Origin: Actinomycetota bacterium
Lineage (GTDB): Bacteria; Actinomycetota; Thermoleophilia; Gaiellales; Gaiellaceae
Assembly (NCBI GenBank): GCA_005885245.1
Contig: VAWR01000008.1
Span: 1-60,979 of the forward strand
Length of the DNA stretch: 60,979 bases
Reading direction: 5' to 3'
The position numbers and the translations under genes are program-made. Shown one piece after another: positions 35,532 through 43,898 of the stretch (position 1 is the stretch's first letter; every line of letters starts with the position of its first letter). The notes beneath the pieces were generated by a model, which saw only the letters and a program-made list of their open reading frames with translations, made no database searches and was not told the origin of the DNA.

Positions 35532-36142
35532 CTCGCCCGCCGGACTTCGACGAGCTCGTCGGCGCGGAGGTCCCGGCGCAGGAGCGCGAGCGCCTCCGCC
35601 GCGCGCACGAGCTGCTCATGCAAGCCGGACCGCCGCCAGAACTCTCGCCGGCACTCGAGACGGCGCCTCGGATGGAGGAGACGCCGCGCTGGTTCCGCCA
35701 GGGCAAGCGGCGGGTGGGTCGCCGTGTGGTCCTGCTCGCGGCCGCGCTCGCGACCGCAGCTGCGCTCGGTTTCATGTTCGGGCACTCGACCAACCCGAAC
35801 TCGATCAGCACCGAACGCGTGGTCACGCTCGCGGGAACGAGCCTGCGCCCGCAAGCGAGCGGGACGCTCGAGCTCGGCAAGAACGACCACGGGAACTGGC
35901 CGATGGTGCTGCGCGTGAGGGGACTGCAGGAGCTCCCGTCAGGGGGCTATTACGACCTCTATCTGACGAAGGGCGGCAGGCCGGTCGTCCTCTGCGGAAC
36001 CTTCAACGTCGGACGCGGCCAGACAGAGATCCGGTTGACGGCCGCATACGACCTCAGCCACTTCGACTCGAACGGCTGGGTCGTCACGCGTCAGATGCCC
36101 GGCCACCACAAGCCGACCGACGTCGTCCTCCAGCCGAGCTAG
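35528..36142 (+). CDS. RskA-like membrane anti-sigma factor
   Basis: 204 residues: cytoplasmic N-terminus (~70 residues, helical, no HxxxCxxC zinc motif), one membrane helix RRVVLLAAALATAAALGFMFG, and an extracytoplasmic RskA-type beta domain (GTLELGKNDHGNWPMVLRVRGLQELPSGGYYDLYLTKGGRP, then LCGTFNV). Position right after the sigma gene supports the pairing; release by regulated proteolysis is the family norm. Confidence 0.82.
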   Translation: MTRPPDFDELVGAEVPAQERERLRRAHELLMQAGPPPELSPALETAPRMEETPRWFRQGKRRVGRRVVLLAAALATAAALGFMFGHSTNPNSISTERVVTLAGTSLRPQASGTLELGKNDHGNWPMVLRVRGLQELPSGGYYDLYLTKGGRPVVLCGTFNVGRGQTEIRLTAAYDLSHFDSNGWVVTRQMPGHHKPTDVVLQPS

Positions 36143-36151
36143 GTCGAGTCC

Positions 36152-37873
36152 TTACGGCGCGACGCGGTTCGCTGCCACGAAGGCCGCGTGCGTGACTGGC
36201 ATCTTCGCCGCGAAGAACTGCTCCACCGCGTCGGCGTAACGGCGGATCTCGCGCTGCGCGGTGTCGGCGGCGCGGAGCGAGACGAAGTTCATCAGCGCGC
36301 GTGCGTTGACCGTCCAGAAGAACTCGGTGTATGCGCCGACGGGCATCACCGAGCGGGCGAGCTCGCGCGCGACGCCCGCCTCCACGAGCCGCTCGTATGT
36401 CTCGAACGCGTGCTCGTAGACCTCGCGCAGTTCTTCCCGCGTCCGCTCTGCCAACTCCTCGTCGACGGGTTCGAACGAGTACGCGCCCGGCTTGCCGACC
36501 TGCGAGCGGACGTCCTCGGCCTCCGGAACGTAGAAATCGTCGGTGGCCTTCGCATAGCGCATGGAGAACTCATTGAAAGAGGAAATACGGTGTCTCTGCC
36601 ATTCGCGCGTGACGAAGATCGGCGCGCGGACGTGGAAGCGGAACGAGTTGTGCTCGAAAGGAGTGTTGCCCGACCACACTGGATACCCGTTTCTTCGCAC
36701 ATAGAGCGTGTGGTTTGGCACCTCGACACAGTGGATCAAGCCGTCGTAGAGCTCCACGCCCATTTGCGCGTTCGCTGCGCTCCGGGTCCGGCAAAGAGCC
36801 GGCCTCGAGTTGCGCTCGTTATAGATCGTCACTCGCCAGCGCGGAAGACTCCCGTAATGGCCGTCTCCGGGAACTGTTTCATGGGGACGTAAAGACGCGC
36901 TGCGTCCGAGCTTGAGCGCAAGCTCCTGAGCCTGGTCAGCGAGACGCTTGCTGGTCGTGTAGTACGAATGTTTGTCCGCACGCCCAGGCCGGACCTGAAC
37001 CGAGCCGTCCGACTCCATGAGGCCCTCATAGAGCGCCTGTAAGAGCGACGCCGAAAGCCCGAGGAGCCTCGATGGAATCACCTTCTGGCGATTTGAATAG
37101 CACTCGGCAAACAGAGTGCGTAGGCCCGGACCGATCGGCACGGCTAAGTGCCGGTTGCGCCACTCCCTCAGCTCGAGGCCGGCCTCCGCAGCGATTCCGT
37201 TGAGGAAGCGAATCTCACGAGCCTTCCGCAGGTTGAAAACGATGTGATTTGAGGGCGACAGGTTTCCATCGCCGATGAAGAAGCCGACTAAGCGAAGCAA
37301 CGCATCTGGACGGAATCGCTGCCCATCGAATTGGAAGTACTCCAGAGCCTCGCCGCTCCAGCTCGCGGTCGTCACATGACGATGCGATCGCCAGAGAACG
37401 CTATGTGCGGGACGTAGGTGGTAGAGAGGGCGTCGTCGTCCGGCAAGGGTCGTCATCTCCGAGGCCAGGACACGATGATCGGGTGTGACCATCAGATCCA
37501 AACTCATCCCCTTGAATCCGATCATGTGTCCGCGGTACTCCTTGCGGACGAGCCGCAGCGCCGGTTGGTACTCGAGGCGACCGTCGATGGTCCGGGTTGC
37601 GAAAAGCTCATCGCCACTAACGTCCGGCCACGCCTTCCAACCGGAGTCCGTCAAGACTTCGCTGTGATCGTCGTAGCAACCGTGCCTGTCGCGCATGAGG
37701 AACCGGATCAAGCCCTCATCCGACTCGTCCATCTCTTCCTTCCGCCGGGCGAAGCTGACGCGCGCCGCGTTCACGACGGAAAGGTCGGTCGCCATCGAGC
37801 CGTCGAGGCGGACGAACCCGTGATCGAGGACGCGGATCGCGTCCTCGGCTATCACTCTGTCCGTGGACGCCAT
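36152..37873 (-). CDS. thyX: flavin-dependent thymidylate synthase with intein
   Basis: 573 residues from ATG 37873: 65-residue N-extein, 338-residue intein, 170-residue C-extein. Joined exteins read ...FLMRDRHG-TPFEHNSFRF..., the normal ThyX sequence, and the ThyX signature RHRISSFNEFSMR is intact in the C-extein. Mature enzyme ~235 residues, FAD-dependent methylation of dUMP using methylene-THF and NADPH. No thyA in the window. Confidence 0.95.
   Translation of the reverse strand: MASTDRVIAEDAIRVLDHGFVRLDGSMATDLSVVNAARVSFARRKEEMDESDEGLIRFLMRDRHGCYDDHSEVLTDSGWKAWPDVSGDELFATRTIDGRLEYQPALRLVRKEYRGHMIGFKGMSLDLMVTPDHRVLASEMTTLAGRRRPLYHLRPAHSVLWRSHRHVTTASWSGEALEYFQFDGQRFRPDALLRLVGFFIGDGNLSPSNHIVFNLRKAREIRFLNGIAAEAGLELREWRNRHLAVPIGPGLRTLFAECYSNRQKVIPSRLLGLSASLLQALYEGLMESDGSVQVRPGRADKHSYYTTSKRLADQAQELALKLGRSASLRPHETVPGDGHYGSLPRWRVTIYNERNSRPALCRTRSAANAQMGVELYDGLIHCVEVPNHTLYVRRNGYPVWSGNTPFEHNSFRFHVRAPIFVTREWQRHRISSFNEFSMRYAKATDDFYVPEAEDVRSQVGKPGAYSFEPVDEELAERTREELREVYEHAFETYERLVEAGVARELARSVMPVGAYTEFFWTVNARALMNFVSLRAADTAQREIRRYADAVEQFFAAKMPVTHAAFVAANRVAP
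36665..37678 (-). mobile_element. intein with LAGLIDADG homing endonuclease, in thyX
   Basis: 338 residues. Starts with Cys (CYDDHSEVLTDSGW, block A), block B MVTPDHRVL, LAGLIDADG motifs LLRLVGFFIGDGNL and LLQALYEGLMESDGS (both with the catalytic Asp), block F CVEVPNHTLYVRRNGYPVW and terminal Ser-Gly-Asn followed by Thr +1. The usual penultimate His is Gly, a substitution seen in some active inteins. Endonuclease motifs look intact, so homing may still be possible. Confidence 0.93.
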
Positions 37874-37895
37874 CGGTGAAGCGAGTCTAGCCGGG

Positions 37896-38522
37896 GTGCA
37901 TGTCGGCACTTCGGGCTGGTCGTACCCGTCCTGGAAGCCCGGCTTCTACCCTGCCGGCACCGACGCGAAGGCGTTCCTCGGCTTCTACGCGGACCGGTTC
38001 TCGACCGTCGAGTTGAACACGACCGGCTACCGGTTGCCGGGTGAGGAGCAGTTCGAGCGCTGGGCCGCGCAGACGCCGCCCGGCTTTCGCTTCGCGCCGA
38101 AGCTCGCCGGTAACCGGCCGTGGTTGCTGGCGGAGTTCGCCCCGCGCGTGCGCGCGCTCGGCGACCGGCTGGGTCCCACCCGGGTGCAGCTGATCAGCGC
38201 CCGCGACGAGGGCATGATCGAGCTCGTTTTGGGCTCGCTGGATCCGCGGTTTCCAGTGGCGTTCGACCTCGAGCACCCGTCGTGGGATGGGATCGAGCCG
38301 CGACTCGCGTCGGCTGGTGCCGTTCGCGTCAACGACCTGGAGCACGATGCGCCGTTCCGTTACGTCCGCTTCCGCGATCCGCCCTACGACGACGAGCAGC
38401 TGCGGGCGTGGGCTGGTCGGCTACGCGACGTGGACGTACCGCTCTTCGCGTACTTCCGGCACGAGGACGAGCCGACCGCGCCGGCGTACGCCGGGCGCCT
38501 GCTCGAGTTGCTGGCTCAGTGA
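37896..38522 (+). CDS. DUF72 protein
   Basis: 208 residues from GTG 37896; the earlier GTG at 37863 would overlap thyX. VHVGTSGWSYPSWKPGFYPAGTDAKAFLGFYADRFSTVELNTTGYRLPGEEQFERWAAQTPPGFRFAPKL is the DUF72 TIM-barrel start; YVRFRDPPYDDEQLRAWA and YFRHEDEPTAPAYAGRLLELL end it. Function unestablished. Confidence 0.9.
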   Translation: MHVGTSGWSYPSWKPGFYPAGTDAKAFLGFYADRFSTVELNTTGYRLPGEEQFERWAAQTPPGFRFAPKLAGNRPWLLAEFAPRVRALGDRLGPTRVQLISARDEGMIELVLGSLDPRFPVAFDLEHPSWDGIEPRLASAGAVRVNDLEHDAPFRYVRFRDPPYDDEQLRAWAGRLRDVDVPLFAYFRHEDEPTAPAYAGRLLELLAQ

Positions 38523-39412
38523 ACGTGGCACTTCTTGTCGCCTGAGGCGATGGAGTCTTGCCAGGCGTTCTGCTGGCGCTCGTACGCGACATCCGCGGCG
38601 TTCCTGGCGTTGTAGTCGTGCAGGCCCGGCAGGGTGATGCTCACGTCGGGTGTGACGCCGGGCCCGATCGTCGTCAGGCGGTACTTCGCGCCGTTGCCGG
38701 GTCCGCGCGACGTGAACGGGTAGAAGCCGTAACAGAAGACGCCCGTCGGCCGGTGAGCGAGGAAGGCGCTCTCCCGCCGCCAGCCTTTGCCGTAGCGCGA
38801 GTCGAACGTGTCGACGTAGATGTTCCGGCCGTAGGCGTCCCGCGGCGAGCCGACCCGGTTCGCCGAGAAGCCGTACACCGGCTTGCCGTCGTACGACAGC
38901 CGCCCGAAGAGGTGGTGGTAGCGGCCGCCGTAGACCCAGTCGCTCCAGGCCTCGAGGGTTGCGATCGCCCCCGACCAGTGGGAGAGGTGGAGCTCCCAGG
39001 CGCCCAGACCTGGTCGCGGCTTCCCGTCGAAGTTCGGCAGCGTCCTCCGCCACGATTGCAGACCCCAGTACGACCCATCTGGTGCGGCGCAGGCAGCGAC
39101 CATGAACGCGAGCTTCGGTCCGTCGTAGGTGCGGCACTGGTTCCGGAAGGACGTCCACCGGCGTCCGGAATAGTCCTTGCGGAACACGACTTGCGGTCGG
39201 CCGCTCGTCGGCTGTCGTGCATCGACCGCGCCCCACGCCATGACGTGCATCGCGCGGCCGTGGGCTCGGTAGCTGACGAGCGCACGCCCGCTGGCGTCGA
39301 CGCTGAGCCTGACGTCCTGCGCATTGCGGTCGATGATCTCCGAGGCCGAAGCAGACGACGCCTGCACGAGCGCCAGTCCGACTGCGAGCGAAAACAAGAG
39401 GCGGCGACTCAC
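38516..39412 (-). CDS. secreted protein, unknown family (paralogue 1)
   Basis: 298 residues, GTG start, signal peptide through SASASE. Conserved with its divergent neighbour: VDASGRALVSYRAHGRAMHVMAWGAVDAR, CRTYDGPKLAFMVAACAAPDGSYWGLQSW, LGAWELHLSHWSG, YGRNIYVDTFDSRYG, GPGVTPDVSITLPGLHDYN. Several cysteines suggest an extracellular disulfide-stabilised beta fold. No Pfam family recognised. Confidence 0.75.
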   Translation of the reverse strand: MSRRLLFSLAVGLALVQASSASASEIIDRNAQDVRLSVDASGRALVSYRAHGRAMHVMAWGAVDARQPTSGRPQVVFRKDYSGRRWTSFRNQCRTYDGPKLAFMVAACAAPDGSYWGLQSWRRTLPNFDGKPRPGLGAWELHLSHWSGAIATLEAWSDWVYGGRYHHLFGRLSYDGKPVYGFSANRVGSPRDAYGRNIYVDTFDSRYGKGWRRESAFLAHRPTGVFCYGFYPFTSRGPGNGAKYRLTTIGPGVTPDVSITLPGLHDYNARNAADVAYERQQNAWQDSIASGDKKCHVH

Positions 39413-39466
39413 CCACTATGGTGAGTCGGTTTTGCAAATTGTAAGAGGTATCACTCGAACGAGGGA

Positions 39467-40448
39467 ATGTCCGCTACCTTCGCCGGGTTGAAGAGGGTGA
39501 TCCTCCACCTCATGGTCGTCGGCCTGGCCGGAGTACTACTGGTCGGCGGATCGCCGGCCTGGGCTTCTGAACGCGTCGATGTAAACACCACTGGTGTGCG
39601 CCTTGCCGTCAATCCGCGAGGGGTTGCGTTGGTGACCTATCGCGCGCGCGGGCGAGCCTTCCACACTCTCGTCTGGGGCGCCGTCAACGCGCGGCCGCCG
39701 AGCCAGACCGTGCGGCAGGTGCACTTTCGATTCGACTGGAGCGGCGGCTGGAGGTCAGCGCACAGGCTCGTCTGGAAACACTTCAAGAACCGCTGCGGCT
39801 CGTACGACGGGCCGACGCTCGCGGATGCCGTCGCGGCCTGTAAGGCGCCCGACGGGTCGTACTGGGCACTGCAGGCGTGGCAACCGTACCTGCCTCACCG
39901 AGGTTATGCGCCCTGGCTTCCGCGGCAGACGCAATGGGAGCTGCACATCTCGCACTGGGTCGGGCCGACTGCGAAGCTCGAGGTGTATCCGGACTGGGCG
40001 TTCAAAGGCCAAGCGCATGATCTGTTCGGTCGGCTGACGTACCTCGGCAACCCGGTGTACGGCTTCGGCACAGGTCGGGACGGGGCGCCCAACGACCGCT
40101 ACGGACGCAGTCTCTACATCGATACCTTCGAATCCGCGTACGGGTCTTTGGAGGCGCGAGACTTCGATCGTGTTCCGGAGGGGCAGCGGCGCCTTCTGTT
40201 ACAGCTTCTGGCCGACGCACGACAAGACCCTGCCGGGCTATCCCAACAATCCCCGGCCGGCGGGAAACGGAAAGCGTTACCGGATCACGGTCGAAGGACC
40301 GGGAGTCACCCCGGACATCGTCTGGGAAGGCGCCGGGCTCCACGACTTCGATCCCGACAGCCGCTCCGATGTCGAATACGAGCACCGCATGGACACGTTG
40401 TTCATGCAGTTCCTCGCGAACGACAAGTTCTGCCCCACGCAGCGTTAG
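39467..40448 (+). pseudogene. secreted protein paralogue 2, frameshifted
   Basis: Signal peptide, then SYDGPTLADAVAACKAPDGSYWALQAW, WELHISHWVG and YGRSLYIDTFESAYG in the first frame. At about 40142-40146 the homology jumps to another frame: WRRETSIVFRRGSGAFCYSFWP and GPGVTPDIVWEGAGLHDF continue to TAG 40446. Relative to paralogue 1 one base must be removed or two added. Either a real frameshift or a sequence error; the rest of both halves is well conserved, so the lesion is young. Confidence 0.75.
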
Positions 40449-40449
40449 C

Positions 40450-41604
40450 TCAGAACCGCGCCGTTGCGCCGAGATGGCGTTCGTACGCGCCGGTCTCGAC
40501 GATCTCCGCGATCTGGGCCACCGTGAACCGCAGTTCGTCGTCGGTGTTGTAGTAGTGCGGGCCGAGCCGCAGGCCGGCGTCGGGACGAAAGTCGCAGAGG
40601 ATCTGCCGCTCGGCGAGCTCCTTGTGCACGGCTTCGAACTCGGGAGTTCGTACCGTCACGGTGCCGCCGCGACGCGCAGGATCGCGCGGGCTGCCGAGCT
40701 CGAAGCCCGCCTCGTCGAGCAGGTCGATCAGGAGCTGCGTCTGCCGCAGGGAGTTCTGACGGATGCGGTGGACGCCGATCTCCTCGATCAGGTCGTAGCC
40801 GGCGGTTCCGGCGTGCAGAGCGGGGACGTTCGGCGTGCCGGTGAGGAAGCGGGCGACGCCCTGCGCATATTCGAGCTCCGGCTCGAAGCCGAACGGACGG
40901 GCATGCGCCTGCCAGCCCACGAAGGTCGGCTCGAGCACCTCGGCGAGGTCCGGCCGGACATAGAGCCAACCGTTCCCGGGCCCGCCGCACAACCACTTGA
41001 CGCTGCCGCCGACGGCGAAGTCCACGTTCAGCGCCGTCACGTCCACCGGCACGATGCCCGCGGACTGGTAGGCGTCGAGGACGACGTGCGCGCCGAACTC
41101 GTGCGCACGCCGGACGATGGCCGCGACGTCCTGGATCTCCGCGGTCTTGAAGAGGACGTGCGTGATCGGCACGAGCAGAGTGCGCTCGTCGATCGCCTCG
41201 ACGATCGCTTCGTCGTCCGGCACGACGACAACGTCGAGCTCGGGCTGCGCCTGGTAGAGGTAGCGAACGCTCGGGAAGTTTCCTTCCTCGTAGACGACGC
41301 GGTTCCGGCCGGGGTCGACCGGACGGAAGCAGGAGACGACGATCGCTTCCGCGATCGCGACGTTCTGGTGCATGACCGTCGAGCCGGGTGGCGCGCCGAT
41401 GATGCGGCCGATCTGGTCGCCGACCGTGAGCGGCAGCTCCCACCAACCCTCCGCCCACGCGCGGATGCCGCGCTCCCTCCACGTGCGCGTGAACTCGAGC
41501 AAGTGTTCCTCGGTCGCGGCAGGCATCGCGCCGAGCGAGTGGTTGATCAGGTATGTCGTGTCGCGGAGGATCGGAAACTGCTCGCGATAGTCCGTCAGCT
41601 CCAT
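40450..41604 (-). CDS. kynureninase-like PLP enzyme (class V aminotransferase fold)
   Basis: 384 residues from ATG 41604. LINHSLGAMPAATEEHL, EGNFPSVRYLY, LLVPITHVLFKTAEIQDVAAI, VVLDAYQSAGIVPVDV and PLP-Lys block AVGGSVKWLCGGPGNGWLYV follow the kynureninase layout. Would cleave kynurenine (or hydroxykynurenine) to anthranilate and alanine. No other tryptophan-catabolic genes are adjacent, so an alternative beta-elimination role is possible. Confidence 0.8.
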   Translation of the reverse strand: MELTDYREQFPILRDTTYLINHSLGAMPAATEEHLLEFTRTWRERGIRAWAEGWWELPLTVGDQIGRIIGAPPGSTVMHQNVAIAEAIVVSCFRPVDPGRNRVVYEEGNFPSVRYLYQAQPELDVVVVPDDEAIVEAIDERTLLVPITHVLFKTAEIQDVAAIVRRAHEFGAHVVLDAYQSAGIVPVDVTALNVDFAVGGSVKWLCGGPGNGWLYVRPDLAEVLEPTFVGWQAHARPFGFEPELEYAQGVARFLTGTPNVPALHAGTAGYDLIEEIGVHRIRQNSLRQTQLLIDLLDEAGFELGSPRDPARRGGTVTVRTPEFEAVHKELAERQILCDFRPDAGLRLGPHYYNTDDELRFTVAQIAEIVETGAYERHLGATARF

Positions 41605-41673
41605 CGCGAGGAGCCTACTCGGGGACGTGCTCGGACCCGTCCCGGTGCGCGCCGGCTCGCGGGGCCACGGCTT

Positions 41674-41787
41674 GGTGTCGGACACAGTGCCGTGGGAGTG
41701 GCGAGAACGTCACGGCAAGGACGCGAATGTCGCAGTCAGGACGGTCTGCCATCGTCCAACGTGGTCACGGCCCGGTGTCGGACACCG
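41674..41787. repeat. pair of GGTGTCGGACACC palindromes, 100 bp apart
   Basis: GTGTC-G-GACAC at 41675-41685 and CGGTGTC-G-GACACCG at 41773-41787 lie in the 255-bp gap upstream of the kynureninase-like gene. Both are followed by a GTGNCG-like tail. A related palindrome (CCGGTGCC-T-GGCACCGG, followed by GGACG) is at 57560. Looks like a REP-type family. Confidence 0.55.
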
Positions 41788-41859
41788 TGACGAGAGTGTG
41801 ACTTTCCTTCCACACGCGGCCGGAGATCACCCGGAGTGAAGGGTCAGGAAGAGGCGACG

Positions 41860-42954
41860 CTAGTTCAGCTCGGCGAGATGGCGCTCGCTCGGGCCCACGT
41901 AGCGTGCGGCCGGTCGGAAGAGCCGGCCGGTTCGCTTCTGCTCCAGGATGTGCGCCGACCAGCCGGCGACGCGCGAGCAGGCGAACATTGCAGGCGCCAG
42001 CGGCGGTGGAATCTCGGCGACGTCGAGCACGATCGCCGAGTAGTACTCGACGTTCGTCGCGAGCACGCGGTCCGGGGATTTCTCCTGCAGCGCCACGAGG
42101 GCGACGCGCTCGAGCTCCTCGGCGACCTCGTATTGCGGCGCGCCGAGCTCCTTCGCCGTTCGCTTCAGGATGCGCGAACGAGGATCCTCGGCCCGGTAGA
42201 CGCGATGGCCGAAGCCCATGATCCGCTGCCCATTGTCGAGGGTGTCGCGAACCCACTTCTCCGGATCGCCCATCCGCATGACCTCCTCGAGCATCGGCTT
42301 CACGTAGGCGGGAGCCCCGCCGTGCAACGGCCCGGAGAGCGCGCCCACCGCCGACGACAGCGCCGCGCCGCAGTCGGCGCCCGTCGACGCGACAACGCGC
42401 GCGGTGAACGTTGACGCGTTCAGCCCGTGTTCCGCGGTGCAGATCCAATACGTGTCGATCGCCTTGACGTGACGAGGATCAGCCTCGCCGCGCCAGCGCA
42501 GGAGGAACTTCTCGGCGGCCGTCTTCCCGCGCGCGACGACGTCGTCGGGAACAACGTCCGTCTCGCCGTCGGCGATCCGAGCCGAGCGCGCGACGATGGA
42601 CATCATCTGTGCCGAGAGACGACCGAGGTCTTCGCGCGCCTGCTCGTCGGAGATCTCGTTCAGCTTGCCGAGCCTCCATTCGCCCGCGATCCGCGCCGTC
42701 TCTGCCTGGAGGTCAGCCGGCGCGTCGCCCGTGAGCCGTGCGGGCTCGTACGGCTCCGGATCCGGCATGCTCGAGTGGAGGTCGTTGTCGACGAGCAGAC
42801 CCCAGACGTTTTCGTAGGGGTAATGGCCGACGAGCTCCTCGATGTCAACGCCGCGGTAGCGAAGCGAGCCGCCTTCGCGATCGGGCTCGGCGATCTCCGT
42901 CTCGACCGCGACGACGCCTTCGAGCCCCGGCTTGAAATCGTTGTTGCTGCTCAT
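41860..42954 (-). CDS. gltA: citrate synthase
   Basis: 364 residues, the short bacterial type. GGSLRYRGVDIEELVGHYPYENV at the N-terminus; catalytic His in EHGLNASTFTARV and GPLHGGAPAYV; IMGFGHRVYRAEDPRSRIL; active-site Asp region NVEYYSAIVLD; end ACSRVAGWSAHILEQ. Last gene of a long operon, overlapping the cyclodeaminase-like gene by 4 bp (ATGA). Confidence 0.96.
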   Translation of the reverse strand: MSSNNDFKPGLEGVVAVETEIAEPDREGGSLRYRGVDIEELVGHYPYENVWGLLVDNDLHSSMPDPEPYEPARLTGDAPADLQAETARIAGEWRLGKLNEISDEQAREDLGRLSAQMMSIVARSARIADGETDVVPDDVVARGKTAAEKFLLRWRGEADPRHVKAIDTYWICTAEHGLNASTFTARVVASTGADCGAALSSAVGALSGPLHGGAPAYVKPMLEEVMRMGDPEKWVRDTLDNGQRIMGFGHRVYRAEDPRSRILKRTAKELGAPQYEVAEELERVALVALQEKSPDRVLATNVEYYSAIVLDVAEIPPPLAPAMFACSRVAGWSAHILEQKRTGRLFRPAARYVGPSERHLAELN

Positions 42955-43898
42955 CGGTCCTCCAACTGGATCTCCTGGCCGATCGACCGCTCACGCGCCG
43001 CTGCCAGCACGAGCGACGCGGCAGCGGCGTCCTGGACGGCAACGCCGACTGACTTATACAGGGTGATCTGATCCTCTGAGGTTCGTCCTGGCTTCGTCTC
43101 GGCCACTAGCTCGCCGAGCTCCACCGTGTTCGCGGGAGCGCCGTCGCGGAACTCGGGCGCGCCTGCCGGCGGCGGCGCAAGCGTCGAAGCCCGAGACTCG
43201 ACGGCGACGAGCGCATCGCGCACGATCGCAGGGTCGACCTCACCGCGGCCCGCGGGATTCGCGCCGACGGAGTTGACGTGGCCGCCCGGCGCCAGCCATT
43301 CGCGGAGCACGATCGGCTCGGTCGCGTGCGTCGTCGCCGCGACGACGTCGGCGCCGCGAACTGCCTCCTCGAACGACGCGACTGCAGTTGCGCCGAGCTC
43401 CTCCGCGAGAGCCGCCGCCTTGACGCTGTCGCGGCCGGCCACACGAACCTCCTCGAAGTGACGAACGCGGCGCAGCGCGTCCGCGTGCGTCCGCGCCTGG
43501 ACGCCCGAGCCGAGGATTGCGAGCACCCGCGTGTCCTGCCGCGCGAGCAAGCGCGTTGCCAGCGCGGAGCCGGCCGCAGTCCGCGTCGCAGTGATGTAGG
43601 TGCCGTCCATCAACGCGACCGGCGTGCCGTTGTCCGGGTCGAACACGCAGATCAGCGCCTGGTGCGTGTGGCGGTCGCGGTTCTGCGGAAACAGGGTCAC
43701 GAGCTTGCAGGCCAGTCCGGTCGAGGGCAGGTACGACGGCATGGCGCCGAGCAGGCCTTCGTGGTTGGCCAAAGCGGCGATTCGCGGCGGCATCGAGGCC
43801 TTGCCCGCACTGAGCTCCGCGTGGGCGGAGGCAAGCGCATCGACGAGCGCGTCTAGATCGAGCAGCTCGCGCACGTCTGCTTGCGTGAGGACGATCAA
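42951..43898 (-). CDS. ornithine cyclodeaminase / mu-crystallin-family protein
   Basis: 315 residues from TTG 43898, overlapping the upstream stop (TTGA). MPPRIAAL, GLACKLVTLFPQN, DGTYITATRTAAGSALATRLLA, LGSGVQARTHADALRRVRHFEEVRVAGR (Rossmann NAD site) and the GGHVNSVGANPAGRGEVD block identify the family. Catalytic choice between ornithine cyclodeaminase, alanine dehydrogenase and ketimine reductase is not resolvable here. Confidence 0.88.
   Translation of the reverse strand: MIVLTQADVRELLDLDALVDALASAHAELSAGKASMPPRIAALANHEGLLGAMPSYLPSTGLACKLVTLFPQNRDRHTHQALICVFDPDNGTPVALMDGTYITATRTAAGSALATRLLARQDTRVLAILGSGVQARTHADALRRVRHFEEVRVAGRDSVKAAALAEELGATAVASFEEAVRGADVVAATTHATEPIVLREWLAPGGHVNSVGANPAGRGEVDPAIVRDALVAVESRASTLAPPPAGAPEFRDGAPANTVELGELVAETKPGRTSEDQITLYKSVGVAVQDAAAASLVLAAARERSIGQEIQLEDR

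Noticed and set aside
36665-37678. Insertion of a separate endonuclease gene in thyX
   Set aside because: The frame is continuous and splice-junction residues are in place, so it is an intein and not an intron or a gene insertion.
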